From assembly GCA_015680685.1 (NCBI GenBank), contig MNCI01012629.1:570587-634586 (forward strand): a stretch of DNA of 64,000 nt, given 5' to 3'. The notes below the pieces were generated by a model, which saw only the letters and a program-made list of their open reading frames with translations, did not search any database and was not told where the DNA came from. Shown one piece after another: positions 34,701 through 46,300 of the stretch. Each line of letters opens with the position of its first letter. The first letter of the stretch is position 1. Origin of the DNA: Gnetum montanum. Its lineage: Eukaryota; Streptophyta; Gnetopsida; Gnetales; Gnetaceae. The translations under genes were made by a program, and so were the position numbers.

Positions 34701-35900
34701 TTATCTATTAACATAAGAGCTTCTTGCTGATTAGAGTAAGAATCAATGAGAATAATTCCTTCATAGAGTAAAGAGTTATATGGAAATCAATGGAAATCTA
34801 TACAAGATCTATGCAGATGGGCTAGTCAGATGGTGTATGTCATAGTATGATCAATAAAGAGTCTTATAAGACATACATGAAGGTCCATTTGGTGGCAACT
34901 ATGTAGGGTGTAGAATGGCACTCAAACTAATAATAGTAGACTACTTTTGACCTACATTATTCAAAGATGCATATAACTTTGTACACTCTTGTGACAAATT
35001 TCAAAATGATGGTGGAATAAAGGCTAGAAATGAAGGGCCATAGTTGTGAATACAACCTTTAGAGACATTTGATATATGGAGAAACAATATTATGGGATCC
35101 ATAATGCTGACGCTGAATGGAAAAGTATATATAATCATGACTATGGATTACTCTATTAAGTGGGTGGAGGTAGTAGCAATTATAGATTTCATAACTAAGA
35201 CTGCTACCAAATTCTTCCAATAAAATCTAGTGAATAGATTTGGAGTACCCAAACAACTCATATCTGACAATGGAACTAATTTTATGGATGCTATATTTAA
35301 GAAGCTCATGCAACAACTAGGAGTTAACCATAAACTCACTAACCATATCATCCCCAAGCTAATGGTCAAATAGAAGTTACTAACCAAGAAATCACTAGAA
35401 TCCTAACTAGAATGGTTAGTAAGTTTAGGAAGGATTGGAGTGCTAAACTTAACAATGCTCTATGGGTCTATAGGACATCATGGAAATTTATCCATAGGAT
35501 AATTTTAGTACAAGCTAGTTTATGGAAAACTACCAACACTTCCTATTCAGGCAAAGCTTTGAACCTTAGCTACTACCAATCAACTTGATCTTGATTTGAG
35601 CTTAGCCCAATGAAAATGACTCATGAATCTAAATATTTTAGATGAAAATATTCTTGTAGCACTAATGCATAATGAGCTTCATAAGCATTACTCCAAACAA
35701 AAGCATGACATACAAATAAGAAAGTAATAATACAACTGAAAGATAAGGTCTTTTTACTATAATCCTAATCATGTGCCACTAAAAGCCAAATTTAAAACAC
35801 TTTGGAAATGACTATATAATTTCAAAGAAACTTATCCATCAGCTACCTTACACATATATCATCCATCTTGCCCTCATAAGCTCATTCTTGTTAACATCCA
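34701..35900 (+). pseudogene. G4 integrase
   Basis: A zinc-binding remnant (VHSCDKFQNDGG, second Cys lost) is followed by the core. The first catalytic motif reads WRNNIMGSI, with Asp replaced by Asn. The second is intact (LISDNGTNF). The third is intact in a shifted frame (HPQANGQIEVTNQEI), followed by TRMVSKFRKDWSAKLNNALW. The C-terminal part continues to about 35900 and shows no chromodomain. One frameshift lies near 35345. Confidence 0.85.
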
Positions 35901-35949
35901 ACAAGTCAAATTTTATCACGTACATTTTAAGGAATCTACCCAATCTTTC

Positions 35950-37575
35950 CAACTATGTTCCACGTGTTCTCTCTTTTGTTGAACTAGTTCTAATGGTAGT
36001 CGTGGTAGTGTCCATCTCAACACAGAGGTACTTTACTAAAACTTTTACTTCTTTTTACTTTTCCACATTTTTTAATAATAATACATTTTTCATTCTTTTA
36101 TACTTTTATACTTTTCAATTTCTTAATTCTTTCACATTTTTCATTCTTTCCATTCTTTTCCATTTTTACTATCTTTATCATACTTTGTTTTCATTTTCTT
36201 TGTAAATATTTTTGATTGCTAATAAAACACACTAAGAATAAGGCAAGCTGTAGTTCAATAAGGTGAAGATTTCTCTATGTTATCAATTCATAAGGAACTA
36301 ATTATTTGAATAGTAAGACCACAACATCCATCCATTCTATTCCATTAATAAGAGATTTTTACCATGGCCTTAATGATATTATTTCTATCATCAAACTAAG
36401 AATAAACTTGTGATCATGATGCATGGACTGAAAAATTGAAGAACCAAGTGGGAATGTAAAGAGTATGACATCAAGGGGATTTGTGAATCTTCTCATATTG
36501 TTATTGTAAGTTCTATCCTATTGTTAAGGTTGTATTATGTTCTTGTAGATTTAATGAGAACTAGGAGTAATATTATGATAAGTGTTGTCTTACCATGTTG
36601 CTAGAAAGAAAAGTTACCCATGGTTGAAGGTAGTCCTTTGGAAAGGTTGACATAGTTAAAAATAAAATAAATGTACAAGAATAAATTTCTCGGGGTCCCA
36701 CTAGAAAGACATGTTACCCATGCCTGAAGGTAGGTGTCTTCTCAAAAAAATAAAAAATAAAAAGTGCACTAAATAAACTCCTCCCTTGGACAACACACCA
36801 AGTGATAATACTCTCTATAAGGGTGATAGTATTATGGTGATAAATCTGAAAGGTAAAATAATGTAATGTTACTAGAATGTGGTTTAGCCTTGGTTTGAAT
36901 CTTGAACAAAAAGGCTTATGATTAACTTAACCACTAATAAAACATAAGAATTCCTTATGCCTATGGTAAGAAACCTCATGTCTCAATGTCTATAATCCAT
37001 TTTAGGTTCATCTCATCTCACTATGTATGTAATTATAACTTCTAGTTTTGTGTAATATAGTGTAATTTTCCCAAGTGCTACTAACTTTTGTGTTTTTCTA
37101 AATAGGTATGTATTAAATTCAACTCCGTAACTACTTAAGGACACTTTTAGATGTGGTTATACAAGGGTATTAAGAGTTGGAGCCTACTTTAGGGAGGACC
37201 CACTTGTATAACTATTGTATCTTCTACTTGGCAAGTGATTCCACATCTTGAGCCTTCCAACAACAATAAATGTGAATAAAAACTTCCCTCACTAATTCAA
37301 TACATCCAGTCACATAGTAAGAGTTCACATCCATCTCTTATTCATGCAAACCACTTAATGAACTTTCCTAGTCCCAAATTCCTTCTTTATGCATTTTCTA
37401 TGCTAAATTTTTGAAAAATATGCATCATTCACATCCCAAGATCCTCTAGACATGCTTCATATCTTCTAGACATTCAAATTGACTCATTTTTTTCAACAAC
37501 AATAAAAAATAATTTGAAAATTTATAATATGATATTACACATAAAAAAGTATATATAACATGGGGGACTTACCAA
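35950..37575 (+). repeat. G LTR between G4 and G3
   Basis: Non-coding sequence colinear with 61250-62770 and, on the minus strand, with the G2 LTR. Markers: the ATGACATCAA.GGGATTT box at 36468, the AAGACATGTTACCC / ATGCCTGAAGG sub-repeat at about 36600 and 36708, and the ATGGGGGACTTAC end box near 37560. It serves as 3' LTR to G4 and probably as 5' LTR to G3. Exact ends are not fixed. Confidence 0.55.
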
Positions 37576-38086
37576 ATTTTTCATTTTCAACTTTTGAAGC
37601 TAAGAATGTTTTTGCCATGTTTTCTTCTAAACTAAGAGCTTTGACCTCCAAACTTCACATGCTGATAACTCTACTACGGTAGCTCCAATTTTCAACATTC
37701 TTAAACCTTTTTAGTCAAAGAGATCTCAACATAATCATGGGGGGATGCTTAACATGATATTTCTAACATTTGAAATAGAATTTTCTAATGCCTAGAAGAT
37801 ATTATAAGGCTTTGTTTAGAAAGGAAAATGCAAATTTTTTTAAAAAATCAATCACATTAAAGCCAAAAACACTTAAATAATCCTCTAAATAAACCATACC
37901 TACTATCATAAGTCATCAATAAGCACATGATAGATAACTGTGAAGGAGTATTAAGGAAACTAACATCTAAGGGGTTTCTTCATAATAAGCTAAGAACTTG
38001 ATCTATTAAAGTGTACAAGTAAGAAAAGAGTTATCAAGAATTAGATTAAAATTTTAATAATTTCCAAATCCTTAGTGATTGTAGAT
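37576..38086 (+). other. G3 leader
   Basis: Non-coding AT-rich stretch between the likely LTR end and the gag-like start at 38087. It corresponds to 62770-63036 after the next G LTR. I see no convincing primer-binding site. Confidence 0.35.
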
Positions 38087-38640
38087 GGCCTAGAAAAGAG
38101 GACCAATAGGAGAACCTTCAAAACTAGCAAGCAAAAGGCTAAGAGGCCATGGATGAGGCCACATAGGTGAATAGACCCAACAAGTAGAACATGTAGAGGA
38201 GGAGACTCAATATTTCAGTCTTCATCAAGAAAATCTTGCTATAGGACATTCATTTCAAGTAGAGGTAGAAGATCCACAAGAACCAACACAAGAACAGTGC
38301 CACACATTGTCACCAAATTACCTCTAAGCCATCTAGGAGAAAATGATCATGTCCATAGTGATCATATAGCTCAACTTTGGTTCATTCCTAGAATTTGCTC
38401 TAGAAATGGTGAAGATGTGACTCCAAGCATCATCATCATGGTCTACACTGACAAAAAATAAGGAATGATATTTAGGGGATACATATCAATTCTATCATAA
38501 TAAAGAAGAAGACGCAATAGTTAACATTGAAGAAGTATCAGTATCCTATTCTATAAAGGCAATAGCTAAATCCCTTAATGTGCCAAATGAAAGGGAAAAA
38601 GTAGCATATGTTTCCACTAGATTAGATAAAAATACAAGAA
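38087..38640 (+). pseudogene. G3 gag, N-terminal part
   Basis: Starts ATGGCCTAGAAAAGAGG, resembling ATGGCACCAAAGAGG at 63037. It then continues as a basic, stop-interrupted protein ending in EKVAYVSTRLDKNTRKLP just before the Tat element. The other part resumes after 55807. No domain is strong enough on its own to prove gag; the placement after the LTR supports it. Confidence 0.45.
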
Positions 38641-38671
38641 AATTACCGATGTTTTCCATCGCTACAGTTTT

Positions 38672-38689
38672 TGGTGCTAGAAGGAGGGC
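38672..38689 (+). other. Primer-binding site of Tat element
   Basis: TGGTGCTAGAAGGAGGGC, identical to the TRG-2 site and five bases after the LTR-end-like CTACA. This suggests both families use the same tRNA primer. Confidence 0.65.
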
Positions 38690-38883
38690 CATTTGGTGCT
38701 CCTTTTTGTGTCTCACAGGTAGTCCTGCCCTCTCTCTATACCTTGTTACTCATTAGTGTAAATATGACACCCTTGTGGTTGTTTACGCATCGTGTGGTAC
38801 AGGCTGGTCACAACAATGGTTCCTTTGGAACCCTATAGGACAAAAAGCCTTTAATCGCCTCTTGATCTCTTTGTTTTTCTTTC

Positions 38884-39860
38884 TTGAAAACCACTTTCAA
38901 CCTTATGAAAATGATTTCCTCAACCACCACTATAGCTACCTCTAACGTTGAGGTTCCTTTTTTGTTTCAGGGCATCATAGGTGCCAAGAAATCACTCAGC
39001 CCAGTGCAAGAGCTACGCCAATCTCTTAAGATCCGAAACCGATCACCTGAGAGTTTGGTACAACAAACTAAGCTTTACAATTTTCTTTGCACTAAGGTCT
39101 AGGAAAATCTACCCTTAGACACCCACAAACTCAAACATAAATGTCACTTTGAGTTCCTTTACAATAATGGGAGTGAATTTATCTGTACTCTTGACATTTC
39201 CATTCCTCTAACGCAAATGTATTGGTGGATCTTAGATCAGCTGGTATGGATAACTAGGCCTAGGGAGTAGTGATACATGACGTCTCATTATGATGAGGTG
39301 TTTTAAGATAGGAAAGAGGACCTGGATTCCCAATATGAGGGTGGGGATCAAACTACCCCTACCACCATCCCTCCTACCCCATCTTTCTAGTCGAACCCAC
39401 TTTTCACGATTGCTCCCTTCATGATTACGTCCATCCCATCGCAACTTGTAGTTTCATCGGCAATGGGTAGCCACGTTATGCCCTCGACATATCAACACAC
39501 CCATTCTCCCATTTTGTTTCCAAGCACTATCCCCTCTCAATCTATTCCCCAATCCATCCCTGCATCATACCACACACCGATCATGGCTACCCTGCCTTAT
39601 GTCCATACAATACCTACATTACAGTTGCATATAGTCTCTGCCTCCATTCTAGTGTCTACACCTATTCCACCATCAGCAGTGGGCCTACCCCAAACCACAT
39701 GGTGGACCCCATTCACTTCCCCCCTACTTTGCAACCTTTGCAAATATCTTACTATGCTCACCACCAAATGTACTAGGTATCGCAAATGGTACAACCATGT
39801 TCGAGACTATGGTCTGCCCCACCAGCCACACAAACAGCCTATCCCGTGGCACCACCAGTA
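38884..39860 (+). pseudogene. Tat 5' coding region (gag N-terminus or Ogre-type ORF1)
   Basis: A frame with several stops reads VQELRQSLKIRNRSPESLVQ, HFEFLYNNGSEFICTLDISI, then a proline/serine/threonine-rich stretch (39421-39860, open for 146 codons). Ogre elements have an extra ORF upstream of gag; this could be its equivalent or simply an extended gag N-terminus. No domain is recognised. Confidence 0.5.
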
Positions 39861-41520
39861 GCATCCTTCATAGGGGCTACCCCAACGATGCCGTCTATGA
39901 CCCAGACTGCTACGTCTACTATGCTACAAATGGTGGCTACCCCTACAGCTTCATAACCATCTATGTTATCCTCGGGTCTAGATCAATAATTTTAACTTAT
40001 CCAGACTCTTACTGAAGAGGTTCGATGCTTCAAAGTTGCCAGTTCTGACATGGTACAAGTCATGGATTTCTACCATGATGATCCCATAAGCCTGATAGTC
40101 CCCATGCTAACATTACCAACCAAGATGCTGCTCCCCCACTTTACCAAATACAATGGGGAGGGTGATCCCAATGTGCATCTTATAACATTTAGATATGAGT
40201 CCCTTCTATTACAACAATGGTTGCACATGATCATCCATGTATTTGCTATCTCTCACGGGCAAGGATTTGGACTAGTATCGTGTGCTCCCACTCTCTTCTA
40301 TCTCAACCCTAGAGGAGCTACTGACTCAGTTCGTAACTTGTTTTAAGTATAACTTGAGAATAGAGGTTATGTTGGATCAGTTAATGAGTGTGAAGGAAGA
40401 TCCACTAGAACTAGTCCAGAAATTTATATAGTGGTGGAGTGCTACCCTGAATGAGATCTATGAGCCTATCGCAGAGACACATCTATTGGGCATCTTCAAG
40501 GGTGCAATGAATGACTTCATCAAGTCCAAACTATATTATCTCATTCCACGAACTCTTAGTTAGGCTTTTGCCCAGACAAAGAGCATACAAGATGTAGCCA
40601 ACGTAAGCAAAGATTCGACCAATGTTGCATACAAGAACAGCTTTATCAAGAAGAAAAAAGACAAGGGCAAGGCTGCAACAGCCACAGTGGCCGCTCTAGT
40701 GAAAGAAGCCAAGCCCAAAAAAATAACAATAAAAAAGTGGCTGTAGTAGCAACTAACCCCATGCCCCACCCAGGCAACGTAGCCAAACCCTCAACATCAG
40801 CACCTGAAGTGTCTGCACCGCCTAAGCCTAACTTTGAGAGTAAAGATCACTCTAAGTATACCATGCTGCCTGTCAAGACTTTAGAACTTCTGAAGCAATT
40901 ACTAGGAGTAGGCTATATCCAACACAAGTATATGTAAGAGGAGGTGGCCAAGAGGCATCAACGGTATTATGAACTCCTTAGGAATCCCTCCTTGGCTTTG
41001 TCCAATGAGCCTCTAATTCCTAATAATTTCAGGCTGGAGCGATTTTGTGACTACCATCAACTATGGTCATGACACAGATTACTATTTGGTGTTAAAGGAT
41101 GACATTCAAAGAATGATTAATCAGGGAAAATTGATTCTAGATGAAAGCAACCCCGTGCACCCCAAAAATTAGTCTATGCATGTTTACACAAATTCTCTTA
41201 ACTCCAACAACACCGATTACATTATCAACACTATCGACGTAGAGAGTAATCCCAAACCACCTCAGCAACAATTTGTGGTTTTCATGCCTTAGCGTAGTGC
41301 ACCAATGCCACCAGCGGCTAAAAAATTGCTACAACAACCATTTGTCTTAAAGGTCTCTCCTCGGACATCTGCCCCTACACCTTCTACAAATAAGACCGCA
41401 CTAATGCCCGCACTAACACCACAAATACCATTCATCATTAGGGGGCCAAATCATTTAATGATCCCTACCCTGCATAAAATGCCATTGCAACCTTCTCGTC
41501 CAAGGAAATGAGAAGAGCAT
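39861..41520 (+). pseudogene. Tat gag
   Basis: The core reads LPHFTKYNGEGDPNVHLITF (about 40127-40190), the Ty3/Tat gag F-x-Y-x-G-x-G-D-P-x-x-H-L box. After a frame change it continues EVMLDQLMSVKEDPLELVQK and LNEIYEPIAETHLLGIFKGA. A basic lysine-rich linker follows, then RFCDYHQLW and GHDTDYYLVLKDDIQRMINQ (about 41035-41125), the degraded CxYHxxxGHxTxxC knuckle of Tat gags; the last Cys is Tyr. Stops and frameshifts break it repeatedly. Confidence 0.8.
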
Positions 41521-41799
41521 CCAAAATGTGATGCGGTAATGGAAGGTACCACCCAAGGTCCTTCCAAGCCTATCCACCCCCTCATCCTTTGCATCTACGT
41601 CCTCATCACCAAAAGCTAATGCTGCTACATGCATTTGGTCATCGCCACCTTGCCCAAAAGGGTCTCACTCCAAACTCAAAACTATCCCTCGAGAAATTTG
41701 TCTCTTGGGACGAATGGAAGAGGAGAAAGGCAGTAAACACCAATAAGGTGGCCCAGACCTCTTAAGCACTCTTACTCAAGTCAAGCAGGATCTAAAACA

Positions 41800-42590
41800 A
41801 AAGAACACAATGTTGAGCTTGTACAACCTAATTATGACTTCCACTGCACACCATGAGGCTCTAGTTTGCATGTTAACGGCAATACTAGTTGACGAGAACA
41901 TGCTAGCAGAAGAGAAAGCAATTCACTCGGTTATGCTTCCTTCTATGCCTAGAGAACCAAAGCTGTCCAAGTTGACATTCTTTGACGAATCCATTAGGGA
42001 AGACCCTGAAAAGGGTTAGGTGACTACAACACCTCTATTCATCACAATTTGGGTCAGCCAACATAAGATCTAAAGGGTACACATTGTTGACAAGGCTGCT
42101 ACGAATGTCATCAAATTTTCCATTATGGATAAACTAGGTTTGGTAGACCAAATCAAACCCACAACAATGTCATGCTTAAAGTCATTTAATGGATCACAGG
42201 TCATGGTGAAAGCCACTATCCACATTGACTTTGTGGTAGGGGACGAGTTCCATAGAAATGCAATGTTTATCATGGTGGAGGAGATGCCTAGGTTTAACCT
42301 AATCCTAGGGAGGTCGTGGTTAGTCCAACTTGGGACCATCTCTTCATCCATACATCAGGAAATCCATCTACCCTACATAGGTAGGAAGGTGGTGATCCAC
42401 AGTGATGAGGTGGCAACACAAGCAATAAACAACATAGATATGGGGTAGGGCTCATAAACCTTTGAGAATGAAACACATGTCTCCATTGATACTAACTGTT
42501 TAACAAACAAGTTGGCCCAACATGCTAGCTCAGAAAATGAAACTACATAGGTTGAGTTGCCTTTCCAAGTGGGAGACGACAATGTGCAAT
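41800..42590 (+). pseudogene. Tat protease
   Basis: The frame up to about 42020 ends FFDESIREDPEKG. After a stop, 42075-42590 carries VDKAATNVIKFSIMDKLGL, where D-S-G is expected and only Asp remains. Then comes FNGSQVMVKATIHIDFVVG and FNLILGRSWLVQLG, the flap and end box of Gypsy proteases. It is continuous with gag as a gag-protease polyprotein in this clade. It is inactive because of the active-site change and stops. Confidence 0.8.
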
Positions 42591-42599
42591 AATGCCGTA

Positions 42600-42784
42600 A
42601 TAAAGCTTCTTGGCCTTACATCTCACCAAATCCACAATGGGTTAGAAAGCAATTATGTATAGCGTAGCAACTCCATTGCTTCCTACCTAGTTAACATTCA
42701 TTGTACATTTATTTCTTACTTGCTTCACATTAATTCATCTACACTAGGTGCCCAACCTATTCTTTTAAACCGTTAACATATCCT
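42600..42784 (+). other. Short spacer after protease
   Basis: No gene. Contains the word TAGCGTAGCAA at 42660, one of many dispersed copies in this element. Confidence 0.4.
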
Positions 42785-43250
42785 TCATTTACATTTTCCC
42801 ATAGCCTAAAATAGCCTAAAACTACACACAGCCTGAAATAGCCTAAAACTACACATAGCCCGAAATGACCTAAAACTACACAGCCCGCTAAGGCCTTAAA
42901 TTGGCAAAAAGAAATTTTCGTTTACATTACCCCATAGCTTGCTAAGGCCTCAAACTAGAAAAATCCTTTGTTTACATTACACCAATATGACCTACTAAGG
43001 CCTAAAATTGGAAAATTTTTTCATTTACATTATGTCCCTGCCCACTAGGGGCTAAAACTAGCAAAATTCTTTACCCCACATATCCACGATGGCCCGAAAT
43101 GGCCTAAAACTAGTGATGGCCCAGAATGACCTTAAACTACCACTACAACCCACCAATGCTTAAAATTGGCTATTTGAAAAAAACAAATAATTAAAAAAGA
43201 ATTTCCATTTCTTATTGCCTAATTGTGGCCTGAGATGGCCTAAAACTAAG
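42785..43250 (+). repeat. Array 1: diverged tandem repeat after protease
   Basis: About ten or more imperfect units with core GGCCTAAAACTA(G/C)(A/C)(A/C), often preceded by CCCG(A/C)(A/T)A or CTAAGG. Unit lengths vary (about 25 to 75 bp). The core is the same as in arrays 2 and 3. No coding is visible. Confidence 0.75.
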
Positions 43251-43339
43251 AGATGAAAAAAGATAAAAATGAATAGCATAGATAATACATAAGCCACAAT
43301 AAAACGAGTCTTGTCATAATTCATTTTTCATTCAAAGTC

Positions 43340-46300
43340 TTAACGAAATAATGTTTTCAATAGTCTTTCCAAAATATAAATAAGAGCCCTTGTTGTCATG
43401 CATCATCTTCCTCTGCATCATTGTTCCCATCCTCCGAGGGCCTTGCTTCTTCATATGGAATATGTATCATAGAAAATTAACTAGTTAGTTAGAATCACAA
43501 TAAAAGCTAGAATAAAATACATTGCTGCACCGTAAAAAGTGACTAACTCGAGATGGCCTCGCATCTATCTTAGGGGGTATGTGATCCAAGCCAATCCCAA
43601 GGCATTGCCAGACCTCGTCTTCAGTAATGTTGGCCTAGTGCCTATCTTCCTATCTAGTGTTTGCTGCAAATTTCTCCTTTTCAATAGCCATCCATCTCAG
43701 TGGTCCTAGAGAAAATGAGGTAGTGGCAGTCTCGCCTATAGGAAGACTCACTTCCCACTCTGAGGATCCATTGACTGTCACTTGTTGCATGAACTTGTTG
43801 TAAGCCTTAGAAGCACCAATGACATCTAGGAATGCTTCATGAGTATACAACTTAATAGAAGCATCTTGGTACTATTTACAATAGGTGGCATGTTCCATTT
43901 TATACATATTCTTATGGTTTTTCTGGGACTGCCCCCACTCATAAACTCTTGCACTATAATCTTTCCAATCCTAGTTCTTCTGGGCCAACAAGTCCATTTT
44001 CATTCACTGATCAATTATTTCACATGTAGCCTCATTATTGCATTGCATGGCCATCCAATATCTTGCATAATCTATGAAGACCGTGTGCCAACTACCATCG
44101 TTGGTATCTCGACCCAATAGAAACTCATTCCTAGAGTGGAGGTCTCCCACCTCAGTGGTCAGATTGGCCTTCTCCTTCTTAATCTACTGGACCCATTTCC
44201 ACAGGTCTTCGTTTACACACCTACACTCCCACAAGGAGCACACTGAGTACAACGTGCATTCGCTTGCCTCATTGTATATGTGATGAGGCACCTCAATCAC
44301 TTTAGGTGGGAATGTAGGCATGGCATTGACCTTGACTGCTTATTTTGGATCCCACTTAAGGTGAGAGGCTATCGACCGCACACAAAAATGCATTAGTCAC
44401 AGCAGCGTAGCAAAGTTTAACAATCCAAAAAGCCTAGCATAGCACTTAAAAATATTAGCATAGCTACTTTACTTACCCACTTCTAGATTGATCCACTGTA
44501 GATGATCGATCATGTCATTGAATAGCTCCTGCATGAAGGTAAACTTATTAGGGATCTTGTCCCATGGTCATAGGTGGATCGAAAAAGGACCTGCAATGTC
44601 AATAGTGGTGTCTGCCACATAACCAAACATGTTAGTTATGACCTAGAGGACTACAATAAAGCTGATGAGCAATGAAAATGATAGTATAAAGGCTCCTATC
44701 CAGCAAATCATCAGGGGTTCTAGCAGGGGGGGTCGTCCATTGACATACTGTTAAATATGTAATCAAACTCACTAGAATCTAGTTGTAGCTCCCCTCCTTC
44801 TTGCTGACTCAGCAACATGGCTGCATCCTTTGTGTTCATCTGCTCCTCCAGGGTTGAACTACATTCAACAAATGGATCATCAGCTTAGGTCCCTTCCTAG
44901 TTGATACAAGCCTCTTCTTTATTCACTAGGGCCCTTCTTTTCATGGCGCCAGCATCCTCCTCATTAGCCAGGGAGTCCTTCTCATTGGTAGAAACATCCT
45001 CCTCATCAACAAGAGCATTCTCCTCATCAATGAGAGTCCCTTCCCTTGCTCCAAGAGCTTCATCTCTCTTGACCAGGGCACTTTCCTCTATAGTTGGGAC
45101 CTCCATGTCTTTATTAGCTTCCCCTATTTTAGGGGCCATAACCTCTTCTCCACCTTCTTCTTCTTCTTCTTCCTCCTCTGGTAGCAAAGCATGTTCACAT
45201 TAGACAAAAGAATACTAAATTGAAATAGATGATATGTTTTGCTACATTACCTAGCATATCAAGCATTAACCAAACAAACAAAACAACAAATAAAAAAAAA
45301 GCATTTACCAATGGGAGGCTATATTCTGTGAAGCTTGAACCGCATTTTCTACCCCTCTTCTTCGTCCGTACAGGGAGGCTGCTCCACCGGATGAGACCTT
45401 TTACGCTGCAACCTTGTGGTCACTCTCTCCATGATGAGGCGTTTCCAATTCGATATGCTACTTGTAGTAGCAGGGGGCACCTCTCCTATGTTGTCCTAGC
45501 CACGAAAGCTACAAGCCACGCAATTCCTAGTCATAATTGAAAATGACTCCCCAGTAGCTTCTAGAGGATCCTGGGATCGAGTGGTGCGGAAGACCTGGAA
45601 AATCCATGATTTGGAAATCTAGTTATGATTTTTCATCACCCAGACTCCATTCTCATGAACTACAAAGAATTCCATGAAGCACTGCAAGTAGGCTAAATGG
45701 AAGGCATGATGCACATTGAAATGGGATTCAGGCTTCTTATGAAGCTTGATAATTTTATCCTATAGACCTTTGTCGAGATGCTTTACCCCATTGTAATGGG
45801 CCCCCTATTCCATGACCTCTCACATTACCCAAGCTTGCTCAATCCCAATGATTTTTCCTTGGGAGAGTAGCTTGGGGAAAGAACGGCCACAGAAGATGGG
45901 GTAAACCATTTTGGCCACTCTTAGCATAGCTGCTTCAATATGGATCTCCTTTTGTACTTTCATTTCCCCTAGACACTCCTCAATATCCCCCTGATGGTTT
46001 TCCTCCTTGTTGGTATTTTCTCCCATGGGGAGACCATCAAAGGGGACACAAAAGAGATCTACAAATAGCTAGTTGTTAATCTCAAGGACCACTAGCACAC
46101 CGTGCACACATGTGCAGAAGTAGTCTACTCTTTCAGAAAGGGAGTTAGTTAGGGTAAGCATCTTAATAGCAAGGATGCTTTGGTTCATGGCCAAGAACAA
46201 TTCCATGAGCCCAACATCTCAAAGGTTTTTGGTGAGTGATTCTAGGGCCCTGTTGCAAAGCGAGCGTTGGGGCTTGTCTACCTACCCATACTTGAAATAA

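Noticed and set aside
45229-45540. 103-codon plus frame
   Set aside because: Opposite-strand shadow of an antisense exon and its intron; it crosses the presumed splice sites.
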